From an uncultured Pirellula sp. (GTDB taxonomy: Bacteria; Planctomycetota; Planctomycetia; Pirellulales; Pirellulaceae): DNA of 64,000 bases. The notes beneath the pieces are model-generated. The model did not search any database, was not told where the DNA came from, and worked only from the letters and a program-made list of their open reading frames with translations. Location: the NCBI GenBank assembly GCA_903858115.1, contig CAIOHR010000226.1:17948-81947 (forward strand), read 5' to 3'. A program made the position numbers and the translations under genes. Below, one piece after another: positions 1-8,949 of the stretch (positions are counted from its first letter, which is position 1; each line of letters opens with the position of its first letter).

Positions 1-517
1 CGACCAAGGCAACTGAGTTCTCTGGCTTCTTTGCCAGATTGCAGCCAATGTTGACGGCGATAGAAGTACATCCAACCCCTCCCGTGGCTCCGGCAACTGC
101 GATAACTTTGCATCCCTTTGATTTGCTGTCACCGCTACCATACTTCGATTGAAGAATTCTCTCCAGCGCCGAGTACAGCTCCTCAACCTCCATCGGCAAT
201 GGCAAGAATTCGCGTGCGCCCGCTCGAATAGACTTGAGAATCAGTTGACCATCGGTGCTCTTGGACGCTGCAAAAATCACACAGTCAGGAGTGGTGGTAC
301 GCAGTTTATCCATAAGGACGAGTGCACGGTCGGTGCCACCATCCAGACAGATCATCGCGGCATCAGGTTTTGATTGCTCGACAACATCCGAGAAAAATTC
401 ATAGCGTGAACATTCCGCGTCGAGCCAAACGATATCCATCCCGAGAAGCATCGACTTGAGTTTTTCACGAGATTGGTCATTAGGATCGACGATCGCTAAA
501 CGAAGAACATTGCTCAT
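1..517 (-). CDS. cpaE: CpaE-like Tad pilus assembly ATPase (partial)
   Basis: This is the N-terminal ~172 residues of a CpaE/TadZ-type protein; the rest lies left of the window. I translated it by hand from the ATG at 515-517. It opens with a receiver-like domain (residues ~1-125, beginning MSNVLRLAIVDPNDQSREKL) that keeps the order of a response regulator. Then comes the start of a MinD/ParA-type ATPase domain with the deviant Walker A stretch AGATGGVGCTSIAVNIG. CpaE proteins position the Tad/Flp pilus machine at the cell pole or membrane. The gene lies 32 bp downstream of the secretin gene on the same strand, so the three genes cpaB-cpaC-cpaE are probably one transcript. No clear Shine-Dalgarno precedes the start. 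Family assignment is firm; the exact role in this organism is inferred. Confidence 0.85.
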   Translation of the reverse strand, partial: MSNVLRLAIVDPNDQSREKLKSMLLGMDIVWLDAECSRYEFFSDVVEQSKPDAAMICLDGGTDRALVLMDKLRTTTPDCVIFAASKSTDGQLILKSIRAGAREFLPLPMEVEELYSALERILQSKYGSGDSKSKGCKVIAVAGATGGVGCTSIAVNIGCNLAKKPENSVALV

Positions 518-549
518 AGTATTTACTTTGGTGTTACTTTTCGTCGCGA

Positions 550-2067
550 TTATCTTCGCGTCGCTGGTGAGAAACTTCTAGCGTTGTGGGCAGGTTGAGC
601 AGGAATGCTTCCTTTTTGTGAAGCCATCTCTTGCGGACCGAATGCCGACCCGTAGAGTGCGGGTTTCGCGTTCTGTGTATACTGATCGTTCGGATGGCAA
701 GCTTCGGGTCCGCAGGTCGCGGGCACTTCGATGTAACCCTTCATGTACAACTCCTTATCCAACGGGCTGTCACTGTTGAAGCCTGGACCGCCATTGGGAA
801 CTTCGTGGCAGTCCATTGGAGCAGCGAAGTTCGGTGTTACCATAATCAACAACTCAACCTCGTTCTGCACTTCGCGATTGGTTCGAAAGAGAGCTCCCAA
901 GTACGGTAGATCTGCTAGTCCAAGAATCCCTCGAGTTTCCGCTTCTGTTCGCACCTGTAGCAATCCAGCCAACGCGAGTGTTTGACCTGCTCGCATTTCG
1001 ACAGCTGTGTCCACGAATCGGCTGCGAATTCCTGGAACCGATGTTCCTGCGATCGAAACGCTTCTGCCTGGATCGATCTCACTAATCGTCGGTCGAACTT
1101 CTAGCCAAATCCGACTGTCTCCACGTACCTTTGCTACAAAGTCCAAACGTGTGCCAAACTCTCGGAACTCGATTGCTACCTGTCCCAATCCTGCTGGAAC
1201 GATGATGGGAAATTCACCACCAGAGTTAAAGCTCGCTGGCCGTCCATCGATCGCGACAACGGTTGGGTCGGCCAAAACTTTGGCCAAGTTGTTCTGCCGA
1301 AGGGCCCGAACAAGTCCAAAGAATTGGTTACCGCTATCGACGATACCAAATTTGAAGGTCTCATTACCTGCGTTGATGAGAGCACCTGTGGTTGCACCAG
1401 GTGCGACGAGCCCAGCCGCTGAAGTTGTCACAAAGTCGTTGCCGAACCCCATGCTCCAGTCGATCCCCAACTCTCGAAGCTTCGTCCGGGAAACCTCCAT
1501 CACTTGGGTCTGCAACATAACGGTATGAACACCGATCACCTCAATCTTGTTGATGACTCGTTGATAGAACTCTTCTGCGATCGTGACCACTTGTTCTACA
1601 TGTTCGTCCGAGGTAACCTGGCCTGAAATGATAACGGCGTCGCGAATAGGCTGAATGTGCAATGTCGCTGTCGGGAAGTGCTGAGTCAGGATGGACTGAA
1701 GCTCCCGAGCGTCCCCAATCACCACGACTTGAACATTGTAGATAGTGTCATCAATTCCTCTGGCATCGATCTGCGTAACTCCAGTCGCTAACGCGGAAAT
1801 GAGCACTTCATTCTTCTGAGTAGGCTGTACCTGAAGAACCGAAGGGTTGTTGTTGGTCGCGGTAACAATGGCCTGTGGGAAGGAAACGTATTGCGACGTC
1901 GTGACGATCATTTGGATCGATTGCTGTGTCTTCGCGACTACAATGCGTCCGCTCGGGATGATCGTCTCTCCGTCCTGTGCAAACGATATCGTACTGGAAG
2001 AACACGTGCCTAGAACCGCGATGATTGCAGCAAAGAAAAGATTCGATGAGTATTGAACTCGTACCAT
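550..2067 (-). CDS. cpaC: CpaC/RcpA-type secretin of the Tad pilus
   Basis: A 505-residue protein with an N-terminal signal sequence (hydrophobic residues ~9-30, ending near SFAQDGE). An N-terminal pilus-secretin domain follows (~35-110), then a BON-like segment (~110-180, with VIISGQVTSDEHVEQVV), and a C-terminal secretin core (~235-420) containing the family pattern around VEMRAGQTLALAGLL and ELLIMVTPNFAAPM. Secretins form the outer-membrane ring through which the Flp pilus passes. The last ~90 residues are polar and proline-rich and are probably not part of the ring. It sits between cpaB and cpaE on the minus strand. The length is usual for CpaC. A general type II/III secretin is the alternative, but the cpaB and cpaE neighbours make CpaC much more likely. 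Confidence 0.92.
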   Translation of the reverse strand: MVRVQYSSNLFFAAIIAVLGTCSSSTISFAQDGETIIPSGRIVVAKTQQSIQMIVTTSQYVSFPQAIVTATNNNPSVLQVQPTQKNEVLISALATGVTQIDARGIDDTIYNVQVVVIGDARELQSILTQHFPTATLHIQPIRDAVIISGQVTSDEHVEQVVTIAEEFYQRVINKIEVIGVHTVMLQTQVMEVSRTKLRELGIDWSMGFGNDFVTTSAAGLVAPGATTGALINAGNETFKFGIVDSGNQFFGLVRALRQNNLAKVLADPTVVAIDGRPASFNSGGEFPIIVPAGLGQVAIEFREFGTRLDFVAKVRGDSRIWLEVRPTISEIDPGRSVSIAGTSVPGIRSRFVDTAVEMRAGQTLALAGLLQVRTEAETRGILGLADLPYLGALFRTNREVQNEVELLIMVTPNFAAPMDCHEVPNGGPGFNSDSPLDKELYMKGYIEVPATCGPEACHPNDQYTQNAKPALYGSAFGPQEMASQKGSIPAQPAHNARSFSPATRR

Positions 2068-2230
2068 GTCAGCAACACTTCCGTGTGAACGACAATTGGT
2101 TGTACCCTACCAATGTGATAGGGTTGCCATTTATGAGGAAGCAATCCTTTGCTTCCAGCTAACTGCGAAAAACCAGATTACGCTGACTATTTGCAATCCA
2201 TTGTGTGATCGGCATTACCCGAAAGAATGT

Positions 2231-3307
2231 TCACTTGGTCGCGGGATAGGATGCCTTAGCTTCTCCAATCTGCCAACTCCCGCTATTCGGATCCCACGTC
2301 ATGTTTGGCGAAGTGCTAGCGTTCGACGAGACGGAATTCCCCGTTGATGTATCACTTTGTCCGTTGGTGTTCGAATTCGGAGCTGGATTCGGTGGTGCGT
2401 ATCCACTTTGGATACCACCGGCTGGAATGTCTTCCGGTTCCGTATTTCTAACTGCTTGCGGCTGACGTTCTCCATTCTTCCATTGGAACATGTTCCTTCC
2501 TTCTGGAGTAATAATGATCATCTCATGATCGACTTCCTTCGAAGGGGGCGCAGGAGCGGCAATGGGCAGAACGGTTGCTACAACGGTGCTCGTATTGGTC
2601 TCGGTATCCTTGAGCCAAGCCATAAATTTTTCTCCTTCGTCCGCGTGCTCCTTTAACTTCTCGTCTTTCTGTGGTGGTCGAAGAGCCAAACGCAATCTTC
2701 CTAGGTTGGACGCGGTATCCAATACTGCATATTGTTTGTCCTTTACCAAGAGCTGTATCGTGCTAGCTCTTTTTGTTGAGATCTTCGAATCCGGGTCGAT
2801 CGATGCAATGCCGTCCACCATCAGAACTTCGAGATACTCCATGATTTTGACACTCTTCGACGAACTGATTCGAACTCCTTTTTCAAAGAAGCCGAATACA
2901 TCTACCCGGTCGCCAGGTCCGATGTACCCGCTGCCACCCACTTGGTCTGAGACGACAATATCGAATACTCGATACCCATCCGGAATGATCAGTTCCTTCC
3001 CCTTGTTTGCCAACTTCACATCCAGAATAGGCTCGTTTGCATAGATTGGTTGCTTTGCAAACTTCCCCTGAATCTTGGTCACATCGACTACGGCTCCGTA
3101 CGGCACTTTGTCGATCGGATACTGCTCTAGGCGAACGGAATCCTCTGTGATTTTTGCTGCTGCAGAAATGTTTTTCGAAGCGACTAATACGCTAGTCGTT
3201 TGCATCGACTGCCCTTTTTGGTCTAGCACAACTTGGCTGACAGCAACGGATGCGACTACACCGCAACCCAAAGCAATTAAGAGCAAAACAAGAGACTTGG
3301 CACGCAT
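2231..3307 (-). CDS. cpaB: CpaB/RcpC-type Tad pilus assembly protein
   Basis: A 358-residue protein when started at MRAKSLVLLLIALGCGVV (ATG at 3305-3307). The open frame runs further upstream, but only this start places the single N-terminal membrane segment at the N terminus, as in CpaB. The segment TSVLVASKNISAAAKITEDS is the SAF-like domain start, and KELIIPDGYRVFDIVV with GYIGPGDRVDVFGFF is the characteristic CpaB middle. The C-terminal ~90 residues are low-complexity Pro/Asn/Ser. CpaB is an inner-membrane-anchored periplasmic protein thought to gate or support the secretin. The secretin gene starts 163 bp downstream on the same strand. Confidence 0.92.
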   Translation of the reverse strand: MRAKSLVLLLIALGCGVVASVAVSQVVLDQKGQSMQTTSVLVASKNISAAAKITEDSVRLEQYPIDKVPYGAVVDVTKIQGKFAKQPIYANEPILDVKLANKGKELIIPDGYRVFDIVVSDQVGGSGYIGPGDRVDVFGFFEKGVRISSSKSVKIMEYLEVLMVDGIASIDPDSKISTKRASTIQLLVKDKQYAVLDTASNLGRLRLALRPPQKDEKLKEHADEGEKFMAWLKDTETNTSTVVATVLPIAAPAPPSKEVDHEMIIITPEGRNMFQWKNGERQPQAVRNTEPEDIPAGGIQSGYAPPNPAPNSNTNGQSDTSTGNSVSSNASTSPNMTWDPNSGSWQIGEAKASYPATK

Positions 3308-3756
3308 GGGTGACGCCCTACATAAATGTACGGAAATCCGCGGCGTCCATGCCCAACTGTTTAACCTTAGTTCAAAAATGTATCTAAGGTGGTGTAACAA
3401 CACTCACTTTTGGGTATCGGAGTTTTCCAACACGCTTCCAGCAAAAAATTAGGGTGCAAAAGAAAATCCCTACAATCGATACTACTGACAAACGGTTGTC
3501 GACACAGCCGACAAAAGTCAAAGTAGTAGGCACATTCCATGGGCCGTCCACCTAGAATCCCTGCAAATCTTGAAGAGCGGACGGCACGACGGAGCGTGCC
3601 TACCCCTATCTTTTCTCGGTTGTGTCGTTGTCGCATGTTGAACGCTTCGTGTTACAATACGGGTATGTTGTCAAGATTCATAAATTGTTCACGAAACGCT
3701 CGTTTTCTCTTGGACATCAAGCCTTCCTGCTTTACGAATGGACCGAATTTGAAACC
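3308..3756. other. Divergent intergenic region between cpaB and the 95-aa gene
   Basis: About 450 bp between two divergent genes, so promoters for both should lie here. I see no convincing coding frame. The only structured element is the GGCACG...CGTGCC palindrome at 3583-3600, listed separately. No flp pilin gene is visible here, although one might be expected near cpaB. Confidence 0.6.
3583..3600. repeat. Palindrome, REP-like
   Basis: Perfect 6-bp arms GGCACG and CGTGCC around a 6-nt loop in intergenic DNA. From memory, similar palindromes containing GGCACG/CGTGCC recur in pirellula genomes; only one copy was seen in this window, so the repeat status is inference. Confidence 0.4.
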
Positions 3757-4044
3757 ATGAGTAATGTCTCGACCCCGCGAACTGCGGATAAAATCCTTTT
3801 GGACGAGTTTCTCGTTGCTAGATCAAAAATCTTGGAAATTGCAGCTACCTTGGACCGCCTGGATATGGCTCCGGGAGATGTCGGATCCATGCAACAGATG
3901 CAGCGGCTCAAGGCGGGCATCGAGATACTCCAAGACTCACATGGAAAAAAAGCGGAACGTGTGCAGTTACTCATGAGTCGAGAATACGACCCCTGCTGGC
4001 GGACCAACCTCAACGTTGACGCGGGCAGATTGCCCGCATCCTAG
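3757..4044 (+). CDS. Small conserved-looking hypothetical protein
   Basis: A 95-residue soluble protein starting at MSNVSTPRTADKILLDEFL (ATG at 3757); a longer open frame upstream lacks any domain. It is helical and charged, with a middle segment LDMAPGDVGSMQQMQRLKAG and a C-terminal EYDPCWRTNLN. There is no signal or membrane segment. It lies 70 bp upstream of the TatD-like gene on the same strand and may be cotranscribed with it. I do not recognise the family and propose no function. The codon pattern and the position in a divergent gene slot support it as real. Confidence 0.65.
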   Translation: MSNVSTPRTADKILLDEFLVARSKILEIAATLDRLDMAPGDVGSMQQMQRLKAGIEILQDSHGKKAERVQLLMSREYDPCWRTNLNVDAGRLPAS

Positions 4045-4114
4045 CGTTCATGGTCTCAATGAACAGCACGTATCCAACTCGACAATTCCCTTTGAATTCA
4101 AGCGAACAGAACTA

Positions 4115-4915
4115 ATGGACTACATAGATCCACATATTCACATGGTTTCTCGAACCACCGATGACTACGAAACCTTAGCTCGGATGGGATGCGTAGCCAT
4201 GAGCGAACCGGCATTTTGGGCGGGATTTGACCGAGGAAGCGTCGAGAGCTTTCGTGACTACTTTCGCCAACTCACCGATTTCGAGCCCAAGCGTGCAGCG
4301 CAATATGGAATCAAGCATTACACTTGGCTCTGCATCAATGCAAAGGAGGCTGAAAACGTCAGTCTCTCTCGCGAAGTCATCGCCATGATTCCCGAGTTTC
4401 TCGACAATCCCAATGTCTTGGGGATCGGTGAGATCGGACTCAATAAGAATACGCGGAACGAGTCTATTATCTTCTTGGAACACCTCGACCTTGCAGCCAA
4501 ATACAATCAACAGGTCCTCATTCATACACCGCACCTTGAAGACAAATACCAAGGGACCCGTATGATACTCGACATGCTCATGAGTGATTCGCGATTGGAG
4601 CGTTCGCGGGTTTTGGTGGACCACGTGGAAGAACATACGATCCAAGCGGTCTTGGAGAATGGATTCTGGGCAGGAATGACCCTCTATCCCATTAGCAAAT
4701 GTACCCCTCAACGGGCCGCTGACATGATCGAAAGGTATGGCACAGAGAGACTCATGGCGAACTCTGCAGGAGACTGGGGACCGAGCAAACCGACTGCGAT
4801 ACCAGATTTGATCATGGAACTAAAACGCCGTGGGCATTCAAAAGAATTAATTCAGCAAGTCGTTTACGAGAACCCCAAAAAATTCTTCTCGCAAAGCAAG
4901 ACGTTTGTGGGATAG
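4115..4915 (+). CDS. TatD-family metal-dependent hydrolase (EboC-like)
   Basis: A 266-residue protein when started at MDYIDPHIHM (ATG 4115-4117); the longer open frame adds 33 unrelated residues. The N-terminal DPHIH is the first metal-binding motif of the amidohydrolase/TatD fold. GIGEIGLNK carries the metal-binding Glu, VLIHTPH the third metal site, and VDHVEE and ANSAGDWGPS the later ligands. The family hydrolyses phosphodiesters or small substrates with divalent metals. The sequence style (FWAGMTLYPISKCTPQRA) resembles the EboC group of the ebo metabolite-export cluster, but no other ebo gene is next to it. Convergent with purB (27 bp between stops). Confidence 0.82.
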   Translation: MDYIDPHIHMVSRTTDDYETLARMGCVAMSEPAFWAGFDRGSVESFRDYFRQLTDFEPKRAAQYGIKHYTWLCINAKEAENVSLSREVIAMIPEFLDNPNVLGIGEIGLNKNTRNESIIFLEHLDLAAKYNQQVLIHTPHLEDKYQGTRMILDMLMSDSRLERSRVLVDHVEEHTIQAVLENGFWAGMTLYPISKCTPQRAADMIERYGTERLMANSAGDWGPSKPTAIPDLIMELKRRGHSKELIQQVVYENPKKFFSQSKTFVG

Positions 4916-4942
4916 AAAAGGGATAACAGGCGTACCCATTCC

Positions 4943-6316
4943 TCAAAATTTCGGGTTCACTCCAACGTAAGTGAATGGAGTCACACTGCGAAGCTCGTTT
5001 TTGACTTCTTCGGACACAGCTAAACCGTCGACGAATCGCTCGAAGGTGGAGGTGTCGACATGGGCGTTACCTCGAGTCAACGCTTTCAGTGCTTCGTAAG
5101 GGTTCGGATATTTTTCACGACGCAGGATCGTTTGAATAGCTTCCGCGATCACGATCCAATTCATTTGAAGATCCAATCGAATCTTCTCTTCGTTCAAAAC
5201 GAGCTTTTGAAGCCCCCGTTCGATAGACAGGATGGCCAGCACAAAGTGAGCAAAGGGAACGCCTATATTTCGAAGCACTGTCGAGTCGGTCAAGTCACGC
5301 TGCAATCGAGAAATCGGTAGCTTGGAAGACAAGTGCTCCCACAATGCATTGGCTATGCCTAAGTTTCCTTCGGCGTTCTCAAAGTCGATGGGATTTACTT
5401 TGTGTGGCATCGCACTCGAGCCGACTTCCCCCTCTTTGATTCTTTGCTTGAAGTAGTCCATAGAAACATATGTCCAAACATCGCGGCACAAATCGATCAG
5501 GATCACACCTATGCGTTTGATGGTATCCATTTGCGCAGCCAGGTCGTCATAGTGCTCGATCTGGGTCGTAAACTGTTGGCGTCGTAGCCCGAGCCGATCG
5601 TTGACGAATTGGTTACCGAACTCGATCCAATCGATATGAGGGTACGCGATGTGATGCGCATTAAAGTTTCCAGTGGCCCCGCCGAACTTGGCCGAGGTAG
5701 GTATCGATTGAAGTTGCGAGAACTGGCGTCTCAATCGTTCCACAAACACCATGAACTCTTTGCCCAGCCGAGTCGGCGACGCAGGTTGCCCGTGCGTACG
5801 AGCAAGCATCGGAATGTTCTGCCACTCGGATGCTAGATTCGCTAGCCGGAGGGTTAGTCCCTCCAGTCGAGGGTAAAGTTCATGCTCTAGCGCTTCTCGC
5901 CACGAGAGAGGAACGGCAGTATTGTTGATGTCTTGCGAAGTTAGCCCAAAATGTACCCACTCTCGTTGTTCGGAGAGGCCAAGTCGATCGATGCAATCCT
6001 TGAGAAAATACTCGACAGCCTTTACGTCGTGATTCGTCGTTTTTTCGTAAGCCTTGACTTGCTTTGCATCCGCCATGGAAAACTGTTGATAGATAGCGCG
6101 TAGTTGTTGAGCTTGCTCATTGCTCAGTGGCAACAATCCTTTGTCAGCGAGCAACAGCAAATACTCCACTTCGACACGCACTCGATAGCGAATCAAAGCA
6201 TATTCCGAGAAATACTCATCGAGCTTTGGAGATCCGGCCATTTCGTCGGCATTGCTCAATTGTGAACGATAGCGCCCATCAATTGGAGAAACGGCTGTCA
6301 ATGGTTCAAGCTGCAT
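4943..6316 (-). CDS. purB: Adenylosuccinate lyase
   Basis: A 457-residue protein of the long E. coli-type PurB group. It catalyses two fumarate-releasing steps: SAICAR to AICAR, and adenylosuccinate to AMP, in the cytoplasm. Visible signatures are PIDGRYRSQL at the N terminus, the TSQDINNTA stretch, the catalytic-His region ARTHGQPASPT, and the fumarase/lyase superfamily signature GSSAMPHKVNPIDFEN with its flexible serine loop. The length matches the family. It is the last gene of the minus-strand run ksgA-ribE-purB, 30 bp behind ribE. Confidence 0.97.
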   Translation of the reverse strand: MQLEPLTAVSPIDGRYRSQLSNADEMAGSPKLDEYFSEYALIRYRVRVEVEYLLLLADKGLLPLSNEQAQQLRAIYQQFSMADAKQVKAYEKTTNHDVKAVEYFLKDCIDRLGLSEQREWVHFGLTSQDINNTAVPLSWREALEHELYPRLEGLTLRLANLASEWQNIPMLARTHGQPASPTRLGKEFMVFVERLRRQFSQLQSIPTSAKFGGATGNFNAHHIAYPHIDWIEFGNQFVNDRLGLRRQQFTTQIEHYDDLAAQMDTIKRIGVILIDLCRDVWTYVSMDYFKQRIKEGEVGSSAMPHKVNPIDFENAEGNLGIANALWEHLSSKLPISRLQRDLTDSTVLRNIGVPFAHFVLAILSIERGLQKLVLNEEKIRLDLQMNWIVIAEAIQTILRREKYPNPYEALKALTRGNAHVDTSTFERFVDGLAVSEEVKNELRSVTPFTYVGVNPKF

Positions 6317-6346
6317 AATACTGTTTGAAAAGATAGTTTTAGAGGA

Positions 6347-6937
6347 CTAGTCCGGGGCGATCGCTCGTTGCACATATTTGGCAAGGATGTCGGTTTCGAG
6401 ATGAACTTTATCGTTGACTTGCAGTTGCCCTAGCGTAGTAACTTCGAGTGTGTGCGGAATAAGTGCGATGCTAAACATCTCGTCTGTGGCGTCTACGACT
6501 GTCAAGCTCACTCCGTCGATGGTAATGGAGCCTTTGGGTACCATCTGCCGAAGCAGGGGCTTCGAAGCTGAAAAATAAAAATGCGCCCATTCCCCTTCTT
6601 CGCGTCGACGTTGCAACTCGCCGAGCCCGTCAACATGACCCGTTACGAAGTGACCGCCCATTCGATCACCGACCCGTAACGATCGTTCGATGTTGACGAA
6701 CGCATCCGGTTTCAAGGACAAGAAGTTGGTTTTGGAGAGGGTCTCTGAGCCAAGTTCGAACATGCACTGGGACAGCTCGATTGCCACCACCGTGAGGCAA
6801 CAACCAGAAACGCAGATACTGTCCCCGATCCGAACTCCTTGCGATAACTCTCGCAGGTCCAGTGTTAATCGTAGACCGACGCCATCAAAAACAGATGCCG
6901 CAACCTGAGCCATTCCTTCCACGAGTCCCGTAAACAT
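6347..6937 (-). CDS. ribE: Riboflavin synthase, alpha chain
   Basis: A 196-residue protein that converts two molecules of 6,7-dimethyl-8-ribityllumazine to riboflavin. It shows the conserved N terminus MFTGLVEGMAQV and two tandem lumazine-binding beta-barrels (~1-95 and ~96-190). The repeats have matching motifs: IGDSICVSGCCLTVV in the first, and KGSITIDGVSLTVVDA in the second. The length is normal. It starts 5 bp after the ksgA stop, indicating translational coupling. I looked for an FMN riboswitch upstream and there is no room for one, so regulation would be at the level of the whole operon. Confidence 0.97.
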   Translation of the reverse strand: MFTGLVEGMAQVAASVFDGVGLRLTLDLRELSQGVRIGDSICVSGCCLTVVAIELSQCMFELGSETLSKTNFLSLKPDAFVNIERSLRVGDRMGGHFVTGHVDGLGELQRRREEGEWAHFYFSASKPLLRQMVPKGSITIDGVSLTVVDATDEMFSIALIPHTLEVTTLGQLQVNDKVHLETDILAKYVQRAIAPD

Positions 6938-6942
6938 GTTTG

Positions 6943-7869
6943 CTAATCTTGCTGGTCTGGTTGATCGTTTGCTTTCTTAGACATTACGCGCGTTGCTTCC
7001 AGCAGCTCGATGATCTGCTCGACGGTGAGTTGCTCTGCTCGTAAACTTTCGGACAGGCCTAATTCACTGAGAATGGTATCTACCTGTGGTTTGGACAAAT
7101 AGTCTTGTGTGGCAGTCGCCAGTTGACTTCTTAGGAATTTTCTTCGATGAAAAAACAGAGCTCGCAGTGTTGTGTGGAAATACTCGACATCCGAAATTCG
7201 AGCTCGTTTTTCAGCGTTGGGAATAATTCGAATGATTGAAGAGAAAACTTTTGGACGAGGCCAAAACACGCTCGGCGGAAGGTCTCGCAAGATTTCGCAA
7301 TCACAAAGCGACTGCATCCAAATGGTAAGCGCGCTATAGTCTTTGCAACGGGGTGGGGCGACGATTCTTTCTGCCAATTCCCGTTGGATCGTTACGACCA
7401 TTCGTTCGGGAAGGGGGGGGACCGTCAAGAGATTACTGATGATTGGAGTTGCAACGTTGTAAGGCAAGTTCGCTACTAATTTGAATTTAGCACCTGGATT
7501 GGCAGCAAGCTTTTCCGAAATGGTATCAATCACTTCTTGTCGGAGATGATTCTTGTTTCGAAGAACATCGCAGGTGAGCATGGTGATGTTTGGACAAGAA
7601 GCAAGTTCGCGGGCGGCGAGAACCTGCAATTCGCGGTCTATCTCGACCGTAACGACGTGCCCCACAACGGGAGACATTCTTTTCGTCAAAGACCCCATGC
7701 CCGTACCGATTTCCAAAATGACATCGTTGTGCTGGAAATCTGCACCTCTCGACAAAACGTCGAGAATGTTTAAGTCTATCAGGAAGTTCTGGCCGTATTT
7801 GGTCTTGGGCTGGATTCCAGCCGCTTCAAAGGTACGACTCAAGTATGTAAATGTTTGGCGGTCTGACAT
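6943..7869 (-). CDS. rsmA: 16S rRNA dimethyladenosine transferase KsgA/RsmA
   Basis: A 308-residue SAM-dependent methyltransferase that dimethylates two adjacent adenosines near the 3' end of 16S rRNA late in 30S assembly. The visible motifs are KYGQNFLID at the N terminus, the SAM-binding ILEIGTGMGSLTKRM, the catalytic motif NLPYNVATPI, and the RNA-binding C-terminal domain with FFHRRKFLRSQL. The C-terminal tail (KKANDQPDQQD) is short and charged. It sits between ridA and ribE on the minus strand with 42-bp and 5-bp gaps. Confidence 0.97.
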   Translation of the reverse strand: MSDRQTFTYLSRTFEAAGIQPKTKYGQNFLIDLNILDVLSRGADFQHNDVILEIGTGMGSLTKRMSPVVGHVVTVEIDRELQVLAARELASCPNITMLTCDVLRNKNHLRQEVIDTISEKLAANPGAKFKLVANLPYNVATPIISNLLTVPPLPERMVVTIQRELAERIVAPPRCKDYSALTIWMQSLCDCEILRDLPPSVFWPRPKVFSSIIRIIPNAEKRARISDVEYFHTTLRALFFHRRKFLRSQLATATQDYLSKPQVDTILSELGLSESLRAEQLTVEQIIELLEATRVMSKKANDQPDQQD

Positions 7870-7911
7870 TCCGCCGATTGTCGAGGGTCGAAGCTCTTTC
7901 TCAAGGCCTAA

Positions 7912-8391
7912 TCAACCGCGAATCTCGAAAATGGCCTCAATTTCAACCGCAATTCCGCCAGGTAATGCATTTGTTCCCAGGGCACTTCGCACACCAATGC
8001 CGAAGTCATCCCCCCAGAGATCAACAAACAATTGGCTGCATCCGTTGATGACTGCAGGTTGTTGATCAAAGTCGTCGGTGCATCGAACCAGACCAAGCAA
8101 TTTAACGACACGAGCGATACGATCCAGGGATCCAAGGCCTGCTTTCAGTGTGGCTAACATTGCTAAACCGGTTTGCCTGGCAGCAATTTGGCCTTGTTCT
8201 AGGGTTAGCCCGTCAGCTTGTTTGCTACCTAAACGACCCGTGATCAAGGTGCGGTCTGACTTCAATGGGCCATGGCCCGAAACATATACCAGTTCGCCTA
8301 TCGCGAGCATAGGTTTGTACAACCCAATCGGCTTCGGTGCAGGAGGAAGCTCAAGTCCTAGAGATTTCAACTTTTCGTCGATCATATTCAA
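7912..8391 (-). CDS. RidA/YjgF-family enamine/imine deaminase-like protein
   Basis: A 159-residue protein of the RidA (YjgF/YER057c/UK114) family. Members hydrolyse reactive enamine/imine intermediates made by PLP enzymes. It has the N-terminal VYVSGHGPLKSD strand, the AMLATLKAGLGSLDRIARVVKL helix-strand stretch (given here in shortened sense) and the C-terminal GIAVEIEAIFEIRG. The longer form (~155 aa) with DRTLITGRLG is typical of the RidA subgroup whose active-site Arg is not always kept, so deaminase activity is uncertain. It lies 42 bp upstream of ksgA and 129 bp downstream of the small membrane-protein gene. Confidence 0.88.
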   Translation of the reverse strand: MNMIDEKLKSLGLELPPAPKPIGLYKPMLAIGELVYVSGHGPLKSDRTLITGRLGSKQADGLTLEQGQIAARQTGLAMLATLKAGLGSLDRIARVVKLLGLVRCTDDFDQQPAVINGCSQLFVDLWGDDFGIGVRSALGTNALPGGIAVEIEAIFEIRG

Positions 8392-8520
8392 TCTAATTAC
8401 TTTTGATTGGGATGCTGAGTTGGCTCAATACATCGATATCTTAGCTTTTCTTATCGGATTTTGAAGGCTGCCCCTCATGTCAGCCGGGCAAAAGTCTACA
8501 CGCTTATCCTCCAAGCGAAA

Positions 8521-8949
8521 TCAATACGTTTGCGATTGGAACGCGGAGCCGAATATTTTACTAGCTAGCTCGTGGGCACTCTCTTTTTGTGCATTACTCA
8601 CCGATTTCCAGTACGATGGCTCGATAAACAAGACAGCAGCTGGTACGGAGGGAGGAAGTTTCTTTGCAAGCTGGTTCAAAATCGCAACCTCTTTGGACGA
8701 GAGTCGATGCGTGCGAGCTAATGTACGGAAGAGCTTCTTCTTCGAGTATTTTGGTTTTCTGAACCAATTTGCAAATACGACCGCGATGGTCCATATGGCA
8801 ATCAAGACCATGACCGAAGCAAATGTCCAAAGGAAAATCGAAGACCAAGGAGTTTTTATTTTGTCGTACCCCTGAGGTCGAAATATATCTGCGCAAAGAA
8901 ACGACAACCGGTAGATGTCAAAAACCTTTAGCGGGACAGTCCACATCAT
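8521..8949 (-). CDS. Small single-pass membrane protein, unknown
   Basis: A 142-residue protein with one strong membrane segment (IFLWTFASVMVLIAIWTIAVVF, residues ~38-59) followed by a basic linker and a helical cytoplasmic domain. The stretch THRLSSKEVAILNQLAKKLP resembles the helical linker before PilZ domains in some membrane proteins, but no PilZ domain follows. The start codon directly abuts the stop of the HEAT-repeat gene (stop at 8950, start at 8949), so the two are coupled. Function unknown. Confidence 0.6.
   Translation of the reverse strand: MMWTVPLKVFDIYRLSFLCADIFRPQGYDKIKTPWSSIFLWTFASVMVLIAIWTIAVVFANWFRKPKYSKKKLFRTLARTHRLSSKEVAILNQLAKKLPPSVPAAVLFIEPSYWKSVSNAQKESAHELASKIFGSAFQSQTY

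Noticed and set aside
1007..1528. 173-codon frame on the plus strand opposite the secretin gene
   Set aside because: It is a shadow of the cpaC frame, has no ribosome-binding site and has an arbitrary composition.
6347..6943. Possible FMN riboswitch upstream of ribE
   Set aside because: Only 5 bp separate ribE from ksgA, so there is no leader in which one could lie.
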